Notes: generated by a model from the sequence alone, not told the origin. A stretch of 64,000 nucleotides of DNA from an uncultured Altererythrobacter sp. (GCA_913055875.1 CAJXJY010000002.1:62001-126000); one strand, 5' to 3'. Counted from the first letter of the stretch, positions 18,222 to 27,667 are shown. Numbers and translations: made by a program.

Positions 18222-19184
18222 TTGAGCAAACCCTTGCGTGTCGCGGTCCAGATGGATCCCATCGAAAGCATCAATATCGCCGGGGATTCGAGCTTCGCGC
18301 TGATGCTGTCGGCGCAGGCACGCGGGCATCGGCTATGGCATTACGACGTGAGTTCGCTCGCCTGGGAGGACGGCCGGATCACCGCATGGGCGCGTCCGCT
18401 GACCGTGCAGCGGGTCGAGGGCGATCATTTCGAATGGCAGGGCGCGCGGGCGAAGATCGACCTCGCCGGCGATATCGACGTCGTCCTCATGCGGCAGGAT
18501 CCGCCATTCCATCTCGGCTATATCAGCGCCGCGCTGCTGCTCGAGCGGCTGAAGGGCGAGACGCTGGTGATCAACGATCCGCGCGAGGTCATCAACGCGC
18601 CGGAAAAGATGTTCGTACTCGACTATGCGCGCTTCATGCCGCCGACGCTTGTGGCGCGCCGGATCGACGACATTCGCGCGTTCCAGCAGAAGCACGGAGC
18701 GGTGGTGGTCAAGCCGCTCCACGGAAACGGCGGCAAGGCGATCTTCCGGATCGAGGCCGACGGCACCAACCTGTCGGCGCTGAGCGAGGTATTCGACCAG
18801 ACCTGGCCCGAACCGCATATGGTTCAGCCCTTCCTCCCCGAGGTGTCCGAGGGCGACAAGCGGATCGTGCTGGTCGACGGCGAGATCGCCGGGGCGATCA
18901 ACCGGTTCCCGGGCAAAGGCGAATTTCGCTCCAACCTCGCGCAAGGTGGATATGCCGAAGCCGCCGAGCTGACCTCCCGCGAAGAGGAAATCTGCGCTGC
19001 GATGGGGCCCGAACTGAAACGTCGCGGACTGGTGTTCGTCGGGATCGACGTGATCGGGGGCAAGTGGCTGACCGAGATCAATGTCACGTCTCCGACGGGG
19101 ATCATGGCGATCGACAGGTTCAACGGCACGGATACGGCCGCGTTGATCTGGGACGCGATCGAGGCGCGACACGCCACGATGTGA
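18222..19184 (+). CDS. gshB: Glutathione synthetase
   Basis: A 320-residue ATP-grasp enzyme joining gamma-glutamylcysteine and glycine. Visible motifs: VAVQMDPIESINIAGDSSFA at the N-terminus, VLMRQDPPFHLGYISAALLL, VVKPLHGNGGKAIFRIEADG (ATP clamp), and TEINVTSPTGIMAIDRF near the end. The start codon is TTG, eight bases after GAAGGAA; the next Met would lose the conserved N-terminus. The TGA stop is the first three bases of a family B palindromic repeat. Confidence 0.95.
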   Translation: MSKPLRVAVQMDPIESINIAGDSSFALMLSAQARGHRLWHYDVSSLAWEDGRITAWARPLTVQRVEGDHFEWQGARAKIDLAGDIDVVLMRQDPPFHLGYISAALLLERLKGETLVINDPREVINAPEKMFVLDYARFMPPTLVARRIDDIRAFQQKHGAVVVKPLHGNGGKAIFRIEADGTNLSALSEVFDQTWPEPHMVQPFLPEVSEGDKRIVLVDGEIAGAINRFPGKGEFRSNLAQGGYAEAAELTSREEEICAAMGPELKRRGLVFVGIDVIGGKWLTEINVTSPTGIMAIDRFNGTDTAALIWDAIEARHATM

Positions 19185-19260
19185 GCCCCAGCGAAGGCGG
19201 GGGTCTCGGGCCATATGCGCTTCGCCCGCGGCCTGAGGTCCCCGCCTTCGCTGGGGCTCA
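19182..19260. repeat. Palindromic repeat, family B, between gshB and xerC
   Basis: A perfect 20-bp inverted repeat, TGAGCCCCAGCGAAGGCGGG and its reverse complement, flanks a 39-base loop containing a second small hairpin. The outermost TGA of each arm is the stop codon of gshB on the plus strand and of xerC on the minus strand. It probably also acts as a bidirectional terminator. Related copies lie at 21329 and 45792. Confidence 0.9.
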
Positions 19261-20154
19261 CTTCTTCTCGCGCGGATGTGCGTTGCGGTAGGCGTCCAGC
19301 ATCGTCGCCGCATCGACCTTGGTGTAGATTTGCGTCGAGCCGAGGCTGGCGTGGCCGAGCAGTTCCTGAAGGCTTCTGAGATCCGCCCCCGCGCCGAGCA
19401 GATGCGTGGCGAAGCTGTGGCGCAGCGCGTGCGGCGTGGCGGTGTCGGGCAGGCCGAGCGCCTTGCGCGCGCGCGCGGTTGCCTTCTGGACTATGCCCTG
19501 GCTCAGCGCGCCGCCTTTCGCGCCGCGGAACAGCGGCGTATCGGGGTCGAGGGACCACGGGCATTGTGTCACGTAATCGTCCACAGCGGCGCGGATGATC
19601 GGCAGGACCGGCACCACGCGCTGCTTGCCGCCCTTGCCGGTGACGGTGAGTGTGGCTCCGAGCGGCGCAGTTTCCGTGGTCAGCGACAGCGCCTCGGCGA
19701 TGCGCAAGCCCGCACCGTAGAGGAGCAGCAGCACAGCCCGGTCGCGCGCGCCGATCCACGTCTCGCTTGCGTTTCCTGCAACGAGATCGGCGAGATTGGC
19801 CGCGTCGTCTGGGGTGACCGGCCGCGGCAATCCCTTTTTCGTACGCGGAGCGCGCAACCGCGGCGCTCCGGCGTCGTTCATCCCCTCTTGCCGGCGAGCG
19901 AACTTGACCAGCGCCTTGAGCGCCGAAAGCTCGCGCGCGGCGGAAGCGTTCGAAAGCCCTTCCGCGCGCCGCGCAGCGAGTTGCCCACGCAAGTCCGCGG
20001 TTCCCAGCCTCGCCACCCGGCTCCAGTCGTCGAGATCGAGCCGGCCGAGCAACCGCGCCGCCGCGCTGCCATAGGCGCGCACCGTGTGCGGCGAGAGACG
20101 TCGGTCCTGCGCAAGGTGGTCGCGCCATTGCTCGAGCAGGTCGGCGGCGCTCAT
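19258..20154 (-). CDS. xerC: Tyrosine site-specific recombinase XerC
   Basis: A 298-residue tyrosine recombinase with a SAM-like N-terminal domain and all catalytic residues: Arg in GAGLRIAEAL, Lys in TGKGGKQRVVP, the HALRHSFATH box, GHASLGSTQIYTKVD with His and the nucleophilic Tyr. Its length and housekeeping neighbours (hemW, rdgB, rph) indicate the dimer-resolution recombinase rather than a phage integrase. With XerD it resolves chromosome dimers at dif. The start overlaps the hemW stop by ATGA. Confidence 0.93.
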   Translation of the reverse strand: MSAADLLEQWRDHLAQDRRLSPHTVRAYGSAAARLLGRLDLDDWSRVARLGTADLRGQLAARRAEGLSNASAARELSALKALVKFARRQEGMNDAGAPRLRAPRTKKGLPRPVTPDDAANLADLVAGNASETWIGARDRAVLLLLYGAGLRIAEALSLTTETAPLGATLTVTGKGGKQRVVPVLPIIRAAVDDYVTQCPWSLDPDTPLFRGAKGGALSQGIVQKATARARKALGLPDTATPHALRHSFATHLLGAGADLRSLQELLGHASLGSTQIYTKVDAATMLDAYRNAHPREKK

Positions 20155-21302
20155 GCGGCGACGAGATCGCTCGCAACGATCTCTCCGAGCAGCGCATCGA
20201 GCAGCGGCATCCCGCGGGGCGTCACCTGAACGCGGTTCCCGGCGAGGTGCAGAAAACCGAGATCGGCATAGAGCGCCAGCTTGGACGGCTCGACGAGCGT
20301 ATCGAAGGCGAGGCCGGAGCGCGCACCGATCTCCGCGAGATCGATTCCCTCGGCCAGCCGGAGGCCCATCAGCAATGCTTCGGAGGCTTGCTCTGACGCC
20401 CCCAGCGCTCGCTCGTCCGCGATCCCGTGACCCGATCGAGCGACCGCCGCGAGCCAGTTCTCCGGTTTGCGGTGCCGCTGCGTCGCCACGCCGCCGCGCC
20501 TGCCATGCGCGCCGGGCCCGATGCCCGCGTAATCGCTGTAGCGCCAGTAAGTCAGGTTATGGCGGCTCTTCTCGCCGGGACGCGCGTGATTGCTGATCTC
20601 GTAGGCGGGCAGCCCGGCGGCTTCGGTCAGCTCGTGCGTCAGGGCATACATGTCGCCGGCTTCGTCGGCGTCCTTGGGTTCGAAGGTGCCGCGGCGCACG
20701 TCGGTAGCGAAGCGAGTGCCCGGCTCGATGGTCAGCTGGTAGAGCGACACATGCCCCGTTCCGAAGCCGAGCGAGCGCGACAGCTGATCGCGCCACGAAT
20801 CCTCGCTCTGACCGGGGAGCGCATAGATCAGGTCGAACGAGACACGGTCGAAATGGCGCTGCGCGGTATCCAACGCCTCGAGGCCCTCGCGCGCATCGTG
20901 CAGCCTTCCGAGAAACCGCAGCGCCTCGTCGTCGAGCGACTGCAGCCCGAGGGAGACGCGATCGATCCCCGCCCCCGCAAGCGCCGCGAACCGCGCAGCT
21001 TCGACCGAGGACGGGTTGGCCTCGAGCGTGATCTCGATATCGGGAGCGAAACCCCACAAGGCCTCGGCCTCGCGCAGCAGCGCCTCGACCAGCGCGGGCG
21101 GCATCAGTGATGGGGTGCCACCGCCGAAGAAGATCGACGTGAGCGTGTCTTCGCTCGCCGGCGCCGCCTCGTGCCGCATATCGGCCACCAGAGCGTCCTG
21201 CCAGCGGGCATAATCGACCTCGGCCCGAACATGGCTGTTGAAGTCGCAATAGGGGCATTTGCGGGCGCAGAACGGCCAGTGGATGTAGAGCGCGCGAGCC
21301 AT
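20151..21302 (-). CDS. hemW: Radical SAM heme chaperone HemW
   Basis: A 383-residue radical-SAM protein. The cluster motif CARKCPYCDFNSH (CX3CX2C) lies near residue 12, followed by SIFFGGGTPSL and VSLGLQSLDDEALRFLGR, with a HemN_C domain at the C-terminus. The coproporphyrinogen-oxidase HemN has extra N-terminal residues absent here, so this is the HemW branch, a heme-binding chaperone. Lies in the rph-rdgB-hemW-xerC unit typical of sphingomonads. Confidence 0.93.
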   Translation of the reverse strand: MARALYIHWPFCARKCPYCDFNSHVRAEVDYARWQDALVADMRHEAAPASEDTLTSIFFGGGTPSLMPPALVEALLREAEALWGFAPDIEITLEANPSSVEAARFAALAGAGIDRVSLGLQSLDDEALRFLGRLHDAREGLEALDTAQRHFDRVSFDLIYALPGQSEDSWRDQLSRSLGFGTGHVSLYQLTIEPGTRFATDVRRGTFEPKDADEAGDMYALTHELTEAAGLPAYEISNHARPGEKSRHNLTYWRYSDYAGIGPGAHGRRGGVATQRHRKPENWLAAVARSGHGIADERALGASEQASEALLMGLRLAEGIDLAEIGARSGLAFDTLVEPSKLALYADLGFLHLAGNRVQVTPRGMPLLDALLGEIVASDLVAA

Positions 21303-21328
21303 GGAAGAGAGCCTCTAGCAGCTAACCG

Positions 21329-21406
21329 AGCCCCCGCGAAGGCGGGGGCCTCAAGCCACTGGCGCTTCGCCTGAGAGCATGAGGTCCCCGCCTTCGCGGG
21401 GACTCA
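21329..21406. repeat. Palindromic repeat, family B, at the rdgB 3' end
   Basis: Arms read GAGCCCCCGCGAAGGCGGGG and the mirrored GTCCCCGCCTTCGCGGGGAC with a loop resembling the 19182 copy. The final TCA at 21404-21406 is the TGA stop codon of rdgB on the minus strand. It lies between rdgB and hemW, which are co-directional. Confidence 0.85.
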
Positions 21407-22036
21407 GACATCGCCGAACTGCTCCGCGACCAGCTTGGCGAACGCGTCGGCGCGGTGGCTGATGCGGTGCTTCTCGTCCGGATCGATCTCCGCGAAGGTC
21501 AGGTCGCGTCCCTCAGGCACGAATACCGGATCGTAGCCAAACCCCATCTCGCCCCGTGGCGGCCAGGTGAGCGAGCCGGGGCACCTGCCTTCATAGACCG
21601 CCTGTTCGCCGTCCGGCCAGGCGATCGCGAGCACGCAGTAAAACGCGGCGCTGCGGTTGGTGTCCGGTCCGAACTGCTGCAACATGCCCTCGACCTTGCC
21701 CATTGCCATGTACCAGTCGCGCCCCGGCTCGCCCTCGAACCACTGCCGCTCGGCCCAATCTGCGGTGTAGACCCCCGGTCGGCCGTCCAGCGCATCGACC
21801 GACAATCCGCTGTCGTCGGCCAGCGCCGCCATGCCCGATGCCTCGGCCGCCGACCGGGCCTTGATCAGCGCGTTCTCGACGAAGGTCTTGCCGGTTTCGG
21901 GCGGCTCGGGCAGTCCGAGCGAACCGGCGCTCAGGCACTTCACGCCGTGCGGTTCGAGCAGGGCGGAAATTTCCTTCAGCTTGTCGGCGTTGTGAGTCGC
22001 AATGACCAGAGAACCGGAGCCAAGGTGGCGGGTCAC
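21404..22036 (-). CDS. rdgB: XTP/dITP pyrophosphatase (Ham1 family)
   Basis: A 210-residue house-cleaning enzyme hydrolysing ITP, dITP and XTP. Motifs: [14 protein letters not shown] at the N-terminus, [44 protein letters not shown], and the specificity loop [11 protein letters not shown]. The start is a GTG that overlaps the rph stop (GTGA), giving [13 protein letters not shown]. The stop codon lies inside a palindromic repeat. Confidence 0.95.
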   Translation of the reverse strand: MTRHLGSGSLVIATHNADKLKEISALLEPHGVKCLSAGSLGLPEPPETGKTFVENALIKARSAAEASGMAALADDSGLSVDALDGRPGVYTADWAERQWFEGEPGRDWYMAMGKVEGMLQQFGPDTNRSAAFYCVLAIAWPDGEQAVYEGRCPGSLTWPPRGEMGFGYDPVFVPEGRDLTFAEIDPDEKHRISHRADAFAKLVAEQFGDV

Positions 22037-22749
22037 TTCTTCACTGCCTCCAGCTGCGCCGCGAACACCTTGTCGCAGCCGATCCGCGCGAGCCGCAGCA
22101 GGCGCAGCAGGCCCTCCTCGTCGTAGCAGGCGCCTTCGGCGGTGGCCTGGACCTCGGCGATCTTGCCGCCCGAGATCAGCACGAAATTGGCATCGGCATC
22201 GGCCGAGGAATCCTCGTCGTAATCGAGATCGAGCACCGGCGCGCCGTTGTGAATGCCGCAGCTGATCGCCGCGACCTGCGCGGTGATCGGATCGTCGAGA
22301 ATCGTTCCTGCCTTCAGCAACCCGTCCACAGCCAGCCGCAGCGCAACCCAAGCGCCCGAGATCGACGCGGTGCGCGTGCCGCCATCGGCCTGGATCACGT
22401 CGCAATCGAGCACGACCTGGCGTTCGCCGAGCTTTTTCAGGTCGACCACCGCACGCAAGGACCGCCCGATCAGCCGCTGGATTTCCTGCGTCCGTCCGGA
22501 TTGCTTGCCGCGCGCCGCTTCGCGCTGGCCGCGCGTGTGCGTGGCGCGCGGGAGCATCGAATACTCGCCTGTGACCCAGCCTTCGCCCTTGCCGCGCAAC
22601 CATGGCGGAATGCGTTCCTCGACGCTGGCGGTGCACAGCACGCGGGTATCGCCGAAGCTGACGAGGCACGAGCCCTCGGCATGGCGGGTGAAACCCGTTT
22701 CGATGGTGATGGCGCGCATCTCGTCGGGCGCGCGGCCGGAAGGTCGCAT
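22033..22749 (-). CDS. rph: Ribonuclease PH
   Basis: A 238-residue phosphorolytic 3'-5' exoribonuclease that trims tRNA 3' ends. Motifs: [33 protein letters not shown], the [18 protein letters not shown] stretch, [18 protein letters not shown] and [18 protein letters not shown] with the metal-binding acidic residues. Translationally coupled to rdgB; divergent from hrcA, with which it shares a 74-base promoter gap. Confidence 0.96.
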   Translation of the reverse strand: MRPSGRAPDEMRAITIETGFTRHAEGSCLVSFGDTRVLCTASVEERIPPWLRGKGEGWVTGEYSMLPRATHTRGQREAARGKQSGRTQEIQRLIGRSLRAVVDLKKLGERQVVLDCDVIQADGGTRTASISGAWVALRLAVDGLLKAGTILDDPITAQVAAISCGIHNGAPVLDLDYDEDSSADADANFVLISGGKIAEVQATAEGACYDEEGLLRLLRLARIGCDKVFAAQLEAVKK

Positions 22750-22823
22750 GGGTAATCCTTTGCTGAATCGTCGGCGCCGCGTTACGCGCTTGAGGCAACA
22801 AGTCCAATGACTAGATTGTTAGC

Positions 22824-23867
22824 ATGGCCTCACCTCCCATCACCGACCTGACCGACCGCGCGCGGGAAATCTTCCGCCTCGTGGTAGAGGGCTATCTCGA
22901 CAGCGGGCAGCCGGTCGGATCGAAGACGCTTGCAGGTCAGGGCGGAGTGAACCTCTCGCCCGCCTCGATCCGCTCGGTGCTGTCAGATCTCGAATCGCTC
23001 GGCCTGCTTGCAGCACCGCATACCAGCGCAGGGCGGATGCCGACCGAGAGCGGGCTGCGGCTGTTCGTCGACGGGATGATGCAAATGGCTGAGCCGACGC
23101 GGGCGGAGCGCAAGGCGGTCGAGCAGCAGATCGGCCGAAGCGGCCCGATCGAGCAGGCGCTGGAGAAGACCAGCACGCTGCTGTCGGATATTTCCGGTGC
23201 TGCAGGGATGGTGATGGTCCCGACGCGCGAGCAGAAGCTGGCTCAGTTCAATCTCGTCCACCTCGGGCAGGGACGTGCACTGGCAGTGGTGGTGGCCGAG
23301 GACGGCGGAATCGAGAACAGGGTGCTCGATCTCGGCGACGCGCTGGCACCCTCGCTGCTCGAGCAGGCGAGCAATTACATCACCGCGCGGCTTGCCGGGC
23401 GGACGCTGGCCGAGGCGGCGACAGCCATGCGCGCCGAACTCGCTTCCGGGCGCTCGCAACTCGACGAAGCCAGCCGCGACCTGGTCGAGCGCGGGCTCGC
23501 CGTGTGGAGCGAGGATGCGGCGCAGCGACCGGTGCTGATCGTGCGCGGACAGGCGAAACTGCTCGACGAGGCGGCGCTGACCGATCTCGAACGGGTCCGC
23601 TCGCTGCTCGACGATCTGGAAAACAAGCAGTCGGTCGCCGAACTGCTCGAGACCGCGCGCGAGGCGGAAGCGACGCGGATATTCATCGGCAGCGAGAACC
23701 GGTTGTTCGCGTTGTCGGGCTCGTCGGTTATCGCCTCGCCCTATCGCGACCGCGAGGGCCGGGTGGTCGGCGTGCTGGGGGTGATCGGCCCGACGCGGTT
23801 GAATTACGCGCGGGTCGTCCCCATGGTTGATTTCACGGCCCGATCGCTGGGCAAACTTATCGGATAG
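22824..23867 (+). CDS. hrcA: Heat-inducible transcription repressor HrcA
   Basis: A 347-residue winged-helix repressor (LTDRAREIFRLVVEGYLDSG; GGVNLSPASIRSVLSDLESL; LAAPHTSAGRMPTESGLRLF). HrcA normally binds CIRCE elements and is folded by GroESL. No CIRCE (TTAGCACTC-N9-GAGTGCTAA) is visible upstream of hrcA, grpE or dnaK here, so its targets, probably groESL, are outside the window. Followed after 12 bases by grpE. Confidence 0.95.
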   Translation: MASPPITDLTDRAREIFRLVVEGYLDSGQPVGSKTLAGQGGVNLSPASIRSVLSDLESLGLLAAPHTSAGRMPTESGLRLFVDGMMQMAEPTRAERKAVEQQIGRSGPIEQALEKTSTLLSDISGAAGMVMVPTREQKLAQFNLVHLGQGRALAVVVAEDGGIENRVLDLGDALAPSLLEQASNYITARLAGRTLAEAATAMRAELASGRSQLDEASRDLVERGLAVWSEDAAQRPVLIVRGQAKLLDEAALTDLERVRSLLDDLENKQSVAELLETAREAEATRIFIGSENRLFALSGSSVIASPYRDREGRVVGVLGVIGPTRLNYARVVPMVDFTARSLGKLIG

Positions 23868-23879
23868 ACACGGAATATC

Positions 23880-24476
23880 ATGAGCGACGACAAGAAGCGT
23901 CCGCAGGACGAGGACGTAGCAAAGGAACTGGACGGCGTGCCGGAGGAATTTCTCGACGACGGCGAGTCCGACGGGGATGGCGACGAACAGGAAACAGGCG
24001 GGGTCGAAGAGGCGCTGGCCGCGCTTCGCAACGATCTCGATACCGCGAAGCAGGACGTGCTCTATGCGCGCGCCGAAACGCAGAACGTGCGGCGCCGGCT
24101 GGAAAAGGATGTGCAGGATGCGCGCACCTACGCCGCGACCGGCTTTGCGCGCGATATCCTCTCGGTGGCCGACAATCTCGCCCGCGCTCTCGAACACGTG
24201 CCCGAGGCCTTGCGCGAGGACGAGAAGGCCAGCCGGTTCATCGCCGGGATCGAGGCGACCCAGCGCGAGATCGAGAAGGTGTTCTCGCAGCACGGTGTCA
24301 CCCGCATTGCCGCGATGGGCATGCCGCTCGATCCCAACCAGCACCAGGCGATGATGGAAGTGCCCACCGACGACGCCGAACCCGGCACGGTGGTACAGGA
24401 AATGCAGGCCGGCTACATGATCCGCGACCGCCTGCTGCGTCCGGCGATGGTCGGGGTGGCGAAGAAGCCCGACTGA
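23880..24476 (+). CDS. grpE: Nucleotide exchange factor GrpE
   Basis: A 198-residue protein: acidic N-terminus, long coiled coil (NDLDTAKQDVLYARAETQNV), and the C-terminal beta domain with GVTRIAAMGMPLDPNQHQAM and VVQEMQAGYMIRDRLLRPAM. It releases ADP from DnaK. In an operon with hrcA; its clients DnaK and DnaJ are encoded 3.3 kb further on. Confidence 0.96.
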   Translation: MSDDKKRPQDEDVAKELDGVPEEFLDDGESDGDGDEQETGGVEEALAALRNDLDTAKQDVLYARAETQNVRRRLEKDVQDARTYAATGFARDILSVADNLARALEHVPEALREDEKASRFIAGIEATQREIEKVFSQHGVTRIAAMGMPLDPNQHQAMMEVPTDDAEPGTVVQEMQAGYMIRDRLLRPAMVGVAKKPD

Positions 24477-24499
24477 TTCCACGGGGGAGGTTTTCGAGT

Positions 24500-26245
24500 A
24501 TGAGGATCGCACTTGCAGGAGCGGCGATCCTCGCCGTTTTTTCGGCACCGCTGGCTGCGCACGAGAGCGCGGACGACGAACTCGCCGCGCTGACCGACGG
24601 CTATTACAAGTATCAGATCGAACAATCCGGCCGCATCGAGGAGGCGGATGGCAGCACCTCGCAGGGGAACAGGCTCGCCTCGGTCACGCCTGCAGCCTTC
24701 GAAGCGAGGGCGGCAAAGGCAGCCGAATTTCTCGCCAGGCTCGAAGAACTCGATACGGACGAATTCTCGGACGATGCCAGGATCGATGCCGCCGTGTTTC
24801 GTCACCTGCTCGAAACGCAGATCGGCGATGCCCGCTTCCGCGAGTGGGAGATGCCGTTCGACAGCGACAACAATTTCTGGAGCTACCTTGCCGGGCAGCG
24901 CGGATTCCAGACCGTCGAGGAATACGAACGCTACATTGCCCGCATGCGCGATATCCCGCGCTTCTTCGCCGAACAGAAAGCCAATGCCCGGGACGGCCTG
25001 CGGCGCGGCTTCAGCGTCCCGCGCGTTACGCTCGAAGGACGAGATGCATCGCTCGCCGCCTATGTCGTCGAGGATCCCGAGAGCAGCCCGTTCTGGCGCC
25101 CGTTCGTGCAAATGCCCGCGCGCTTCGATGCCGCGGTGGCCGCCGATCTCGCCACGCGGGCGCGCGATGCGATCGCGAACGACGTCACCCCCGCCTATGC
25201 CGACTTTCTCGATTTCTTCCGCACCGAGTACCTGCCGCAGACGCGCACCACGCTCGGCGCCTCCGACACGCCCGACGGCGCAGCCTATTACCAGCAGCAG
25301 ATCGAGGAGTTCACGACGCTCGACCTGACCGCCGACGAAATCCACCGCATCGGCCTCGACGAGGTGGCACGGATCACGGCCGCGATGGAGGCGGTGAAGG
25401 AAGAGGCAGGGTTCGACGCGACCTTGCAGGAGTTTATCCGGTTCCTGCGCACCGACCCGCAATTCGTCGCCGACACGCCCGACGAGCTGATGGGCGTGGC
25501 CGCCTACACCGCCAAGCGGGTCGACGACCGGCTCGACGAATATTTCGGGTTCCTGCCGCGTTATCGGCACGGGCTTCGTCCGGTCGATCCTGCGATCGCG
25601 CCGTTCTACACCGCCGGACGCGGCGGGCTCGAATTCTGCCAGATCAACACTTACGACCTCCCCTCGCGGCCGGTCTACAACATCCCCGCGCTGACGATGC
25701 ACGAATGCGCGCCGGGTCACAGCTTCCAGGCCGCCATCGCGCTCGAACGCGAGGAAGCGCCGCAATTTCGCCGCCAGGTCTATTTTTCCGGTTTCGGCGA
25801 GGGATGGGGGCTGTATGTGGAGTATCTCGGCAACGAGATGGGGATCTACCGCACGCCCTATGAGCGCTTCGGCCAGCTCAGCTACGAGATGTGGCGCGCC
25901 GTCCGGCTGGTGATCGATACCGGCATCCACCAATATGGCTGGAGCCGCGACCGGGCGGTGGAGTATCTCGCCAGCCGTACCGCGCTGTCCGAGCACGAGG
26001 TCGGAACCGAAGTCGATCGCTATATCAGCTGGCCGGGGCAGGCGCTGTCCTACAAGCTCGGCGAACTGACCATCCGCCGCGTGCGCACCAAGGCCGAGGC
26101 CGAACTCGGGGAGGATTTCGATATCCGCAAGTTCCACGATGTCGTGCTGTCATTGGGTTCGGTGCCGCTGCCGGTGCTCGAAGCGCGCATCGACCGGTTC
26201 ATCGCCGATGGGGGCGAAGGCCTTCCCGGCGTCGAGTACGACTGA
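24500..26245 (+). CDS. Exported DUF885 metallopeptidase-like protein
   Basis: A 581-residue protein with signal peptide MRIALAGAAILAVFSAPLAA. The DUF885 zinc signature is ALTMHECAPGHSFQAAIAL (HExxPGH, at ~410), followed by a gluzincin-like Glu in FSGFGEGWGLYVEYLG. The family is a set of carboxypeptidase-Taq-like zinc peptidases of the periplasm, mostly uncharacterised. Frequent in sphingomonads in several paralogues. The gene starts 24 bases after grpE and may be read from the heat-shock operon. Confidence 0.88.
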   Translation: MRIALAGAAILAVFSAPLAAHESADDELAALTDGYYKYQIEQSGRIEEADGSTSQGNRLASVTPAAFEARAAKAAEFLARLEELDTDEFSDDARIDAAVFRHLLETQIGDARFREWEMPFDSDNNFWSYLAGQRGFQTVEEYERYIARMRDIPRFFAEQKANARDGLRRGFSVPRVTLEGRDASLAAYVVEDPESSPFWRPFVQMPARFDAAVAADLATRARDAIANDVTPAYADFLDFFRTEYLPQTRTTLGASDTPDGAAYYQQQIEEFTTLDLTADEIHRIGLDEVARITAAMEAVKEEAGFDATLQEFIRFLRTDPQFVADTPDELMGVAAYTAKRVDDRLDEYFGFLPRYRHGLRPVDPAIAPFYTAGRGGLEFCQINTYDLPSRPVYNIPALTMHECAPGHSFQAAIALEREEAPQFRRQVYFSGFGEGWGLYVEYLGNEMGIYRTPYERFGQLSYEMWRAVRLVIDTGIHQYGWSRDRAVEYLASRTALSEHEVGTEVDRYISWPGQALSYKLGELTIRRVRTKAEAELGEDFDIRKFHDVVLSLGSVPLPVLEARIDRFIADGGEGLPGVEYD

Positions 26246-26310
26246 GTTCGATCGGAACATCGCCGGGGCTCGTCCGTAGGTTTCGCAACGGGGACCACTG
26301 GAGAGACACG

Positions 26311-26604
26311 ATGAACACGAAGATTTTGATCGCCCCGGCGCTGGCCGTATCGACGCTGGGCCTGGGCGCTTGCGCAGAAAATTACGCTGTCGAAGGAGCC
26401 GCAGTCGGTGCCGCCGCCGGTGCCGCTGCCGCTGCGATCACGGGCGAGGATTTCGAAACCTATGCCATCGCCGGCGCGGCGATCGGCGGCATCGCCGGAT
26501 ATTTCAAGGACAAGGACGACGATTGCGACGGGTTCTACGATCGCAACGGCCGCTACGTCGACGACGACTGCCGCTACGACGACCGCTATCGCGACTATTT
26601 CTGA
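26311..26604 (+). CDS. Small glycine-zipper lipoprotein
   Basis: A 97-residue lipoprotein: signal with lipobox LGLGA-C at ~21, then two glycine-zipper helices (EGAAVGAAAGAAAAAITG; AIAGAAIGGIAGYFKDKD), and a tail of Asp/Tyr/Arg repeats (DDDCDGFYDRNGRYVDDDCR). It resembles the osmotically inducible glycine-zipper proteins that sit in the outer membrane. The Asp-rich tail could bind cations. Preceded by a GGAGAG ribosome site. Confidence 0.75.
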   Translation: MNTKILIAPALAVSTLGLGACAENYAVEGAAVGAAAGAAAAAITGEDFETYAIAGAAIGGIAGYFKDKDDDCDGFYDRNGRYVDDDCRYDDRYRDYF

Positions 26605-26614
26605 GCGGTGACGC

Positions 26615-27007
26615 TCAGGCGCTCGCGCCCGGGAATTTGACCAGCGCATCGTAGGCGGATTTGTCGGCGACCCCCGCCAGCCTGATCCCGTTGCGGAGCA
26701 GGAATGCATGGCGGACGATTTCCGCCTGCTGTTCGATGCCGTATCGATCGAGCGGCCAGCCCGGCTTGAGGCTGTAATCGTATCGCGCCCACGGCCTGCG
26801 GTTGAGGACCAACCACCATTCACCCTTGGTCTGAGTCTGCCACACATGGGTCATTTCATGGATAAAGTGACCCTGTTTCGACAGCGCGGCCCGGGCGAAA
26901 TCCTCGCAGTAATTCTCGCTCAGCGGATGGAAATGCAGGTGCCCGCGCGGTGCCATGGTAACGCGGCGCGGCTGGAAGGGAAACCACTTGCGCCGCCGGA
27001 TCGTCAC
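26615..27007 (-). CDS. Small HExxH zinc-metalloprotease-like protein (Vgr-related)
   Basis: At least 130 residues. [11 protein letters not shown] is a zinc-peptidase HExxH; the same protein is usually annotated as Vgr-related in sphingomonads. The GTG at 27007 gives [12 protein letters not shown], but conserved-looking sequence continues upstream in frame ([20 protein letters not shown]), back into the 3' end of the neighbouring copper-chaperone gene, with no ATG/GTG/TTG on the way. The real start may therefore be non-standard (CTG) or lie much further up. It ends 10 bases from the convergent glycine-zipper gene. Confidence 0.6.
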   Translation of the reverse strand: MTIRRRKWFPFQPRRVTMAPRGHLHFHPLSENYCEDFARAALSKQGHFIHEMTHVWQTQTKGEWWLVLNRRPWARYDYSLKPGWPLDRYGIEQQAEIVRHAFLLRNGIRLAGVADKSAYDALVKFPGASA

Positions 27008-27126
27008 CTTCGCATAGTCGATCGCATCGCCGAAGACGGTGCGCGCAAGTGCGATCTCGCTTGCGGTCAGCGGGCGTGCGCCGCCGACCGGGCAAGCGGG
27101 TGGCGGTCCGGCTCCGCCGTGTTCGC

Positions 27127-27609
27127 TCAGCGCTCTTCCCCGGCGGCGCGGATTTCGACCGGGAAGCTGTGCGTGTCGCCGCCCGAGACTGTCAGCGTCA
27201 CTTCGGTCGTTCCGCCCGGCTTGAGGTCGGGCGAGGGGTTCATCGCCATCACGTGCCTGCCGCCGGGTTCGAACGCGACTTCGTCGCCCTTGTTGAGCAC
27301 GATCGGCAGCGCTTCCATCATCTGCACCTTGAAATCGTACTCGCCGTATTCGTGCAGCATCGCGCTTTCGGCGCCTTCGACGTCGGCGCGGCGGACCGCG
27401 AAGCTCCGATCGCCGTCATAGGCGAGGTCGAAATAGACCGCCGCCGGATTGCCCTCGACCGGGGCCAGCACCATCCGCCCATTGGTAACGGTCATGCCGG
27501 GAATGCCGGCTTCCTCTTCCGCGTCGGGCGCCTCTGCAGCTTCGCCGCACGCGGCGAGACCGAGAGTGACGGAAACCAGTGCGACGGCGGCAAAGAGCAA
27601 AGTTTTCAC
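27127..27609 (-). CDS. PCu(A)C periplasmic copper chaperone lipoprotein
   Basis: A 160-residue lipoprotein (lipobox LGLAA-C at ~21). Its core is the PCu(A)C (DUF461) fold with Cu(I) ligands in the typical order: MLHEYGEYD, then [10 protein letters not shown], and PGGRHVMAM. Such proteins deliver copper to the CuA site of cytochrome oxidase. Divergent from dnaK across 174 bases. The frame of the HExxH protein gene overlaps or abuts its 3' end. Confidence 0.88.
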   Translation of the reverse strand: MKTLLFAAVALVSVTLGLAACGEAAEAPDAEEEAGIPGMTVTNGRMVLAPVEGNPAAVYFDLAYDGDRSFAVRRADVEGAESAMLHEYGEYDFKVQMMEALPIVLNKGDEVAFEPGGRHVMAMNPSPDLKPGGTTEVTLTVSGGDTHSFPVEIRAAGEER

Positions 27610-27667
27610 GCGATTTCTCCCTGTTCGATCGGAGTTCGATCGGGCGAAAATCTAGCCCGGCGCGTCC

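Noticed and set aside
19258-20154. Tyrosine recombinase as a mobile-element integrase
   Set aside because: Length, motifs and placement among housekeeping genes fit XerC; no attachment-site duplication or cargo is visible.
22755-22823. CIRCE element before hrcA
   Set aside because: TTAGCACTC-N9-GAGTGCTAA is not present, even with several mismatches.
27624-27638. A third GTTC-N7-GTTC match, between the copper-chaperone and dnaK genes
   Set aside because: It comes from a direct repeat GTTCGATCGGA/GTTCGATCGGG and lies far from any damage-repair gene; about one exact match per strand is expected by chance in 65 kb.
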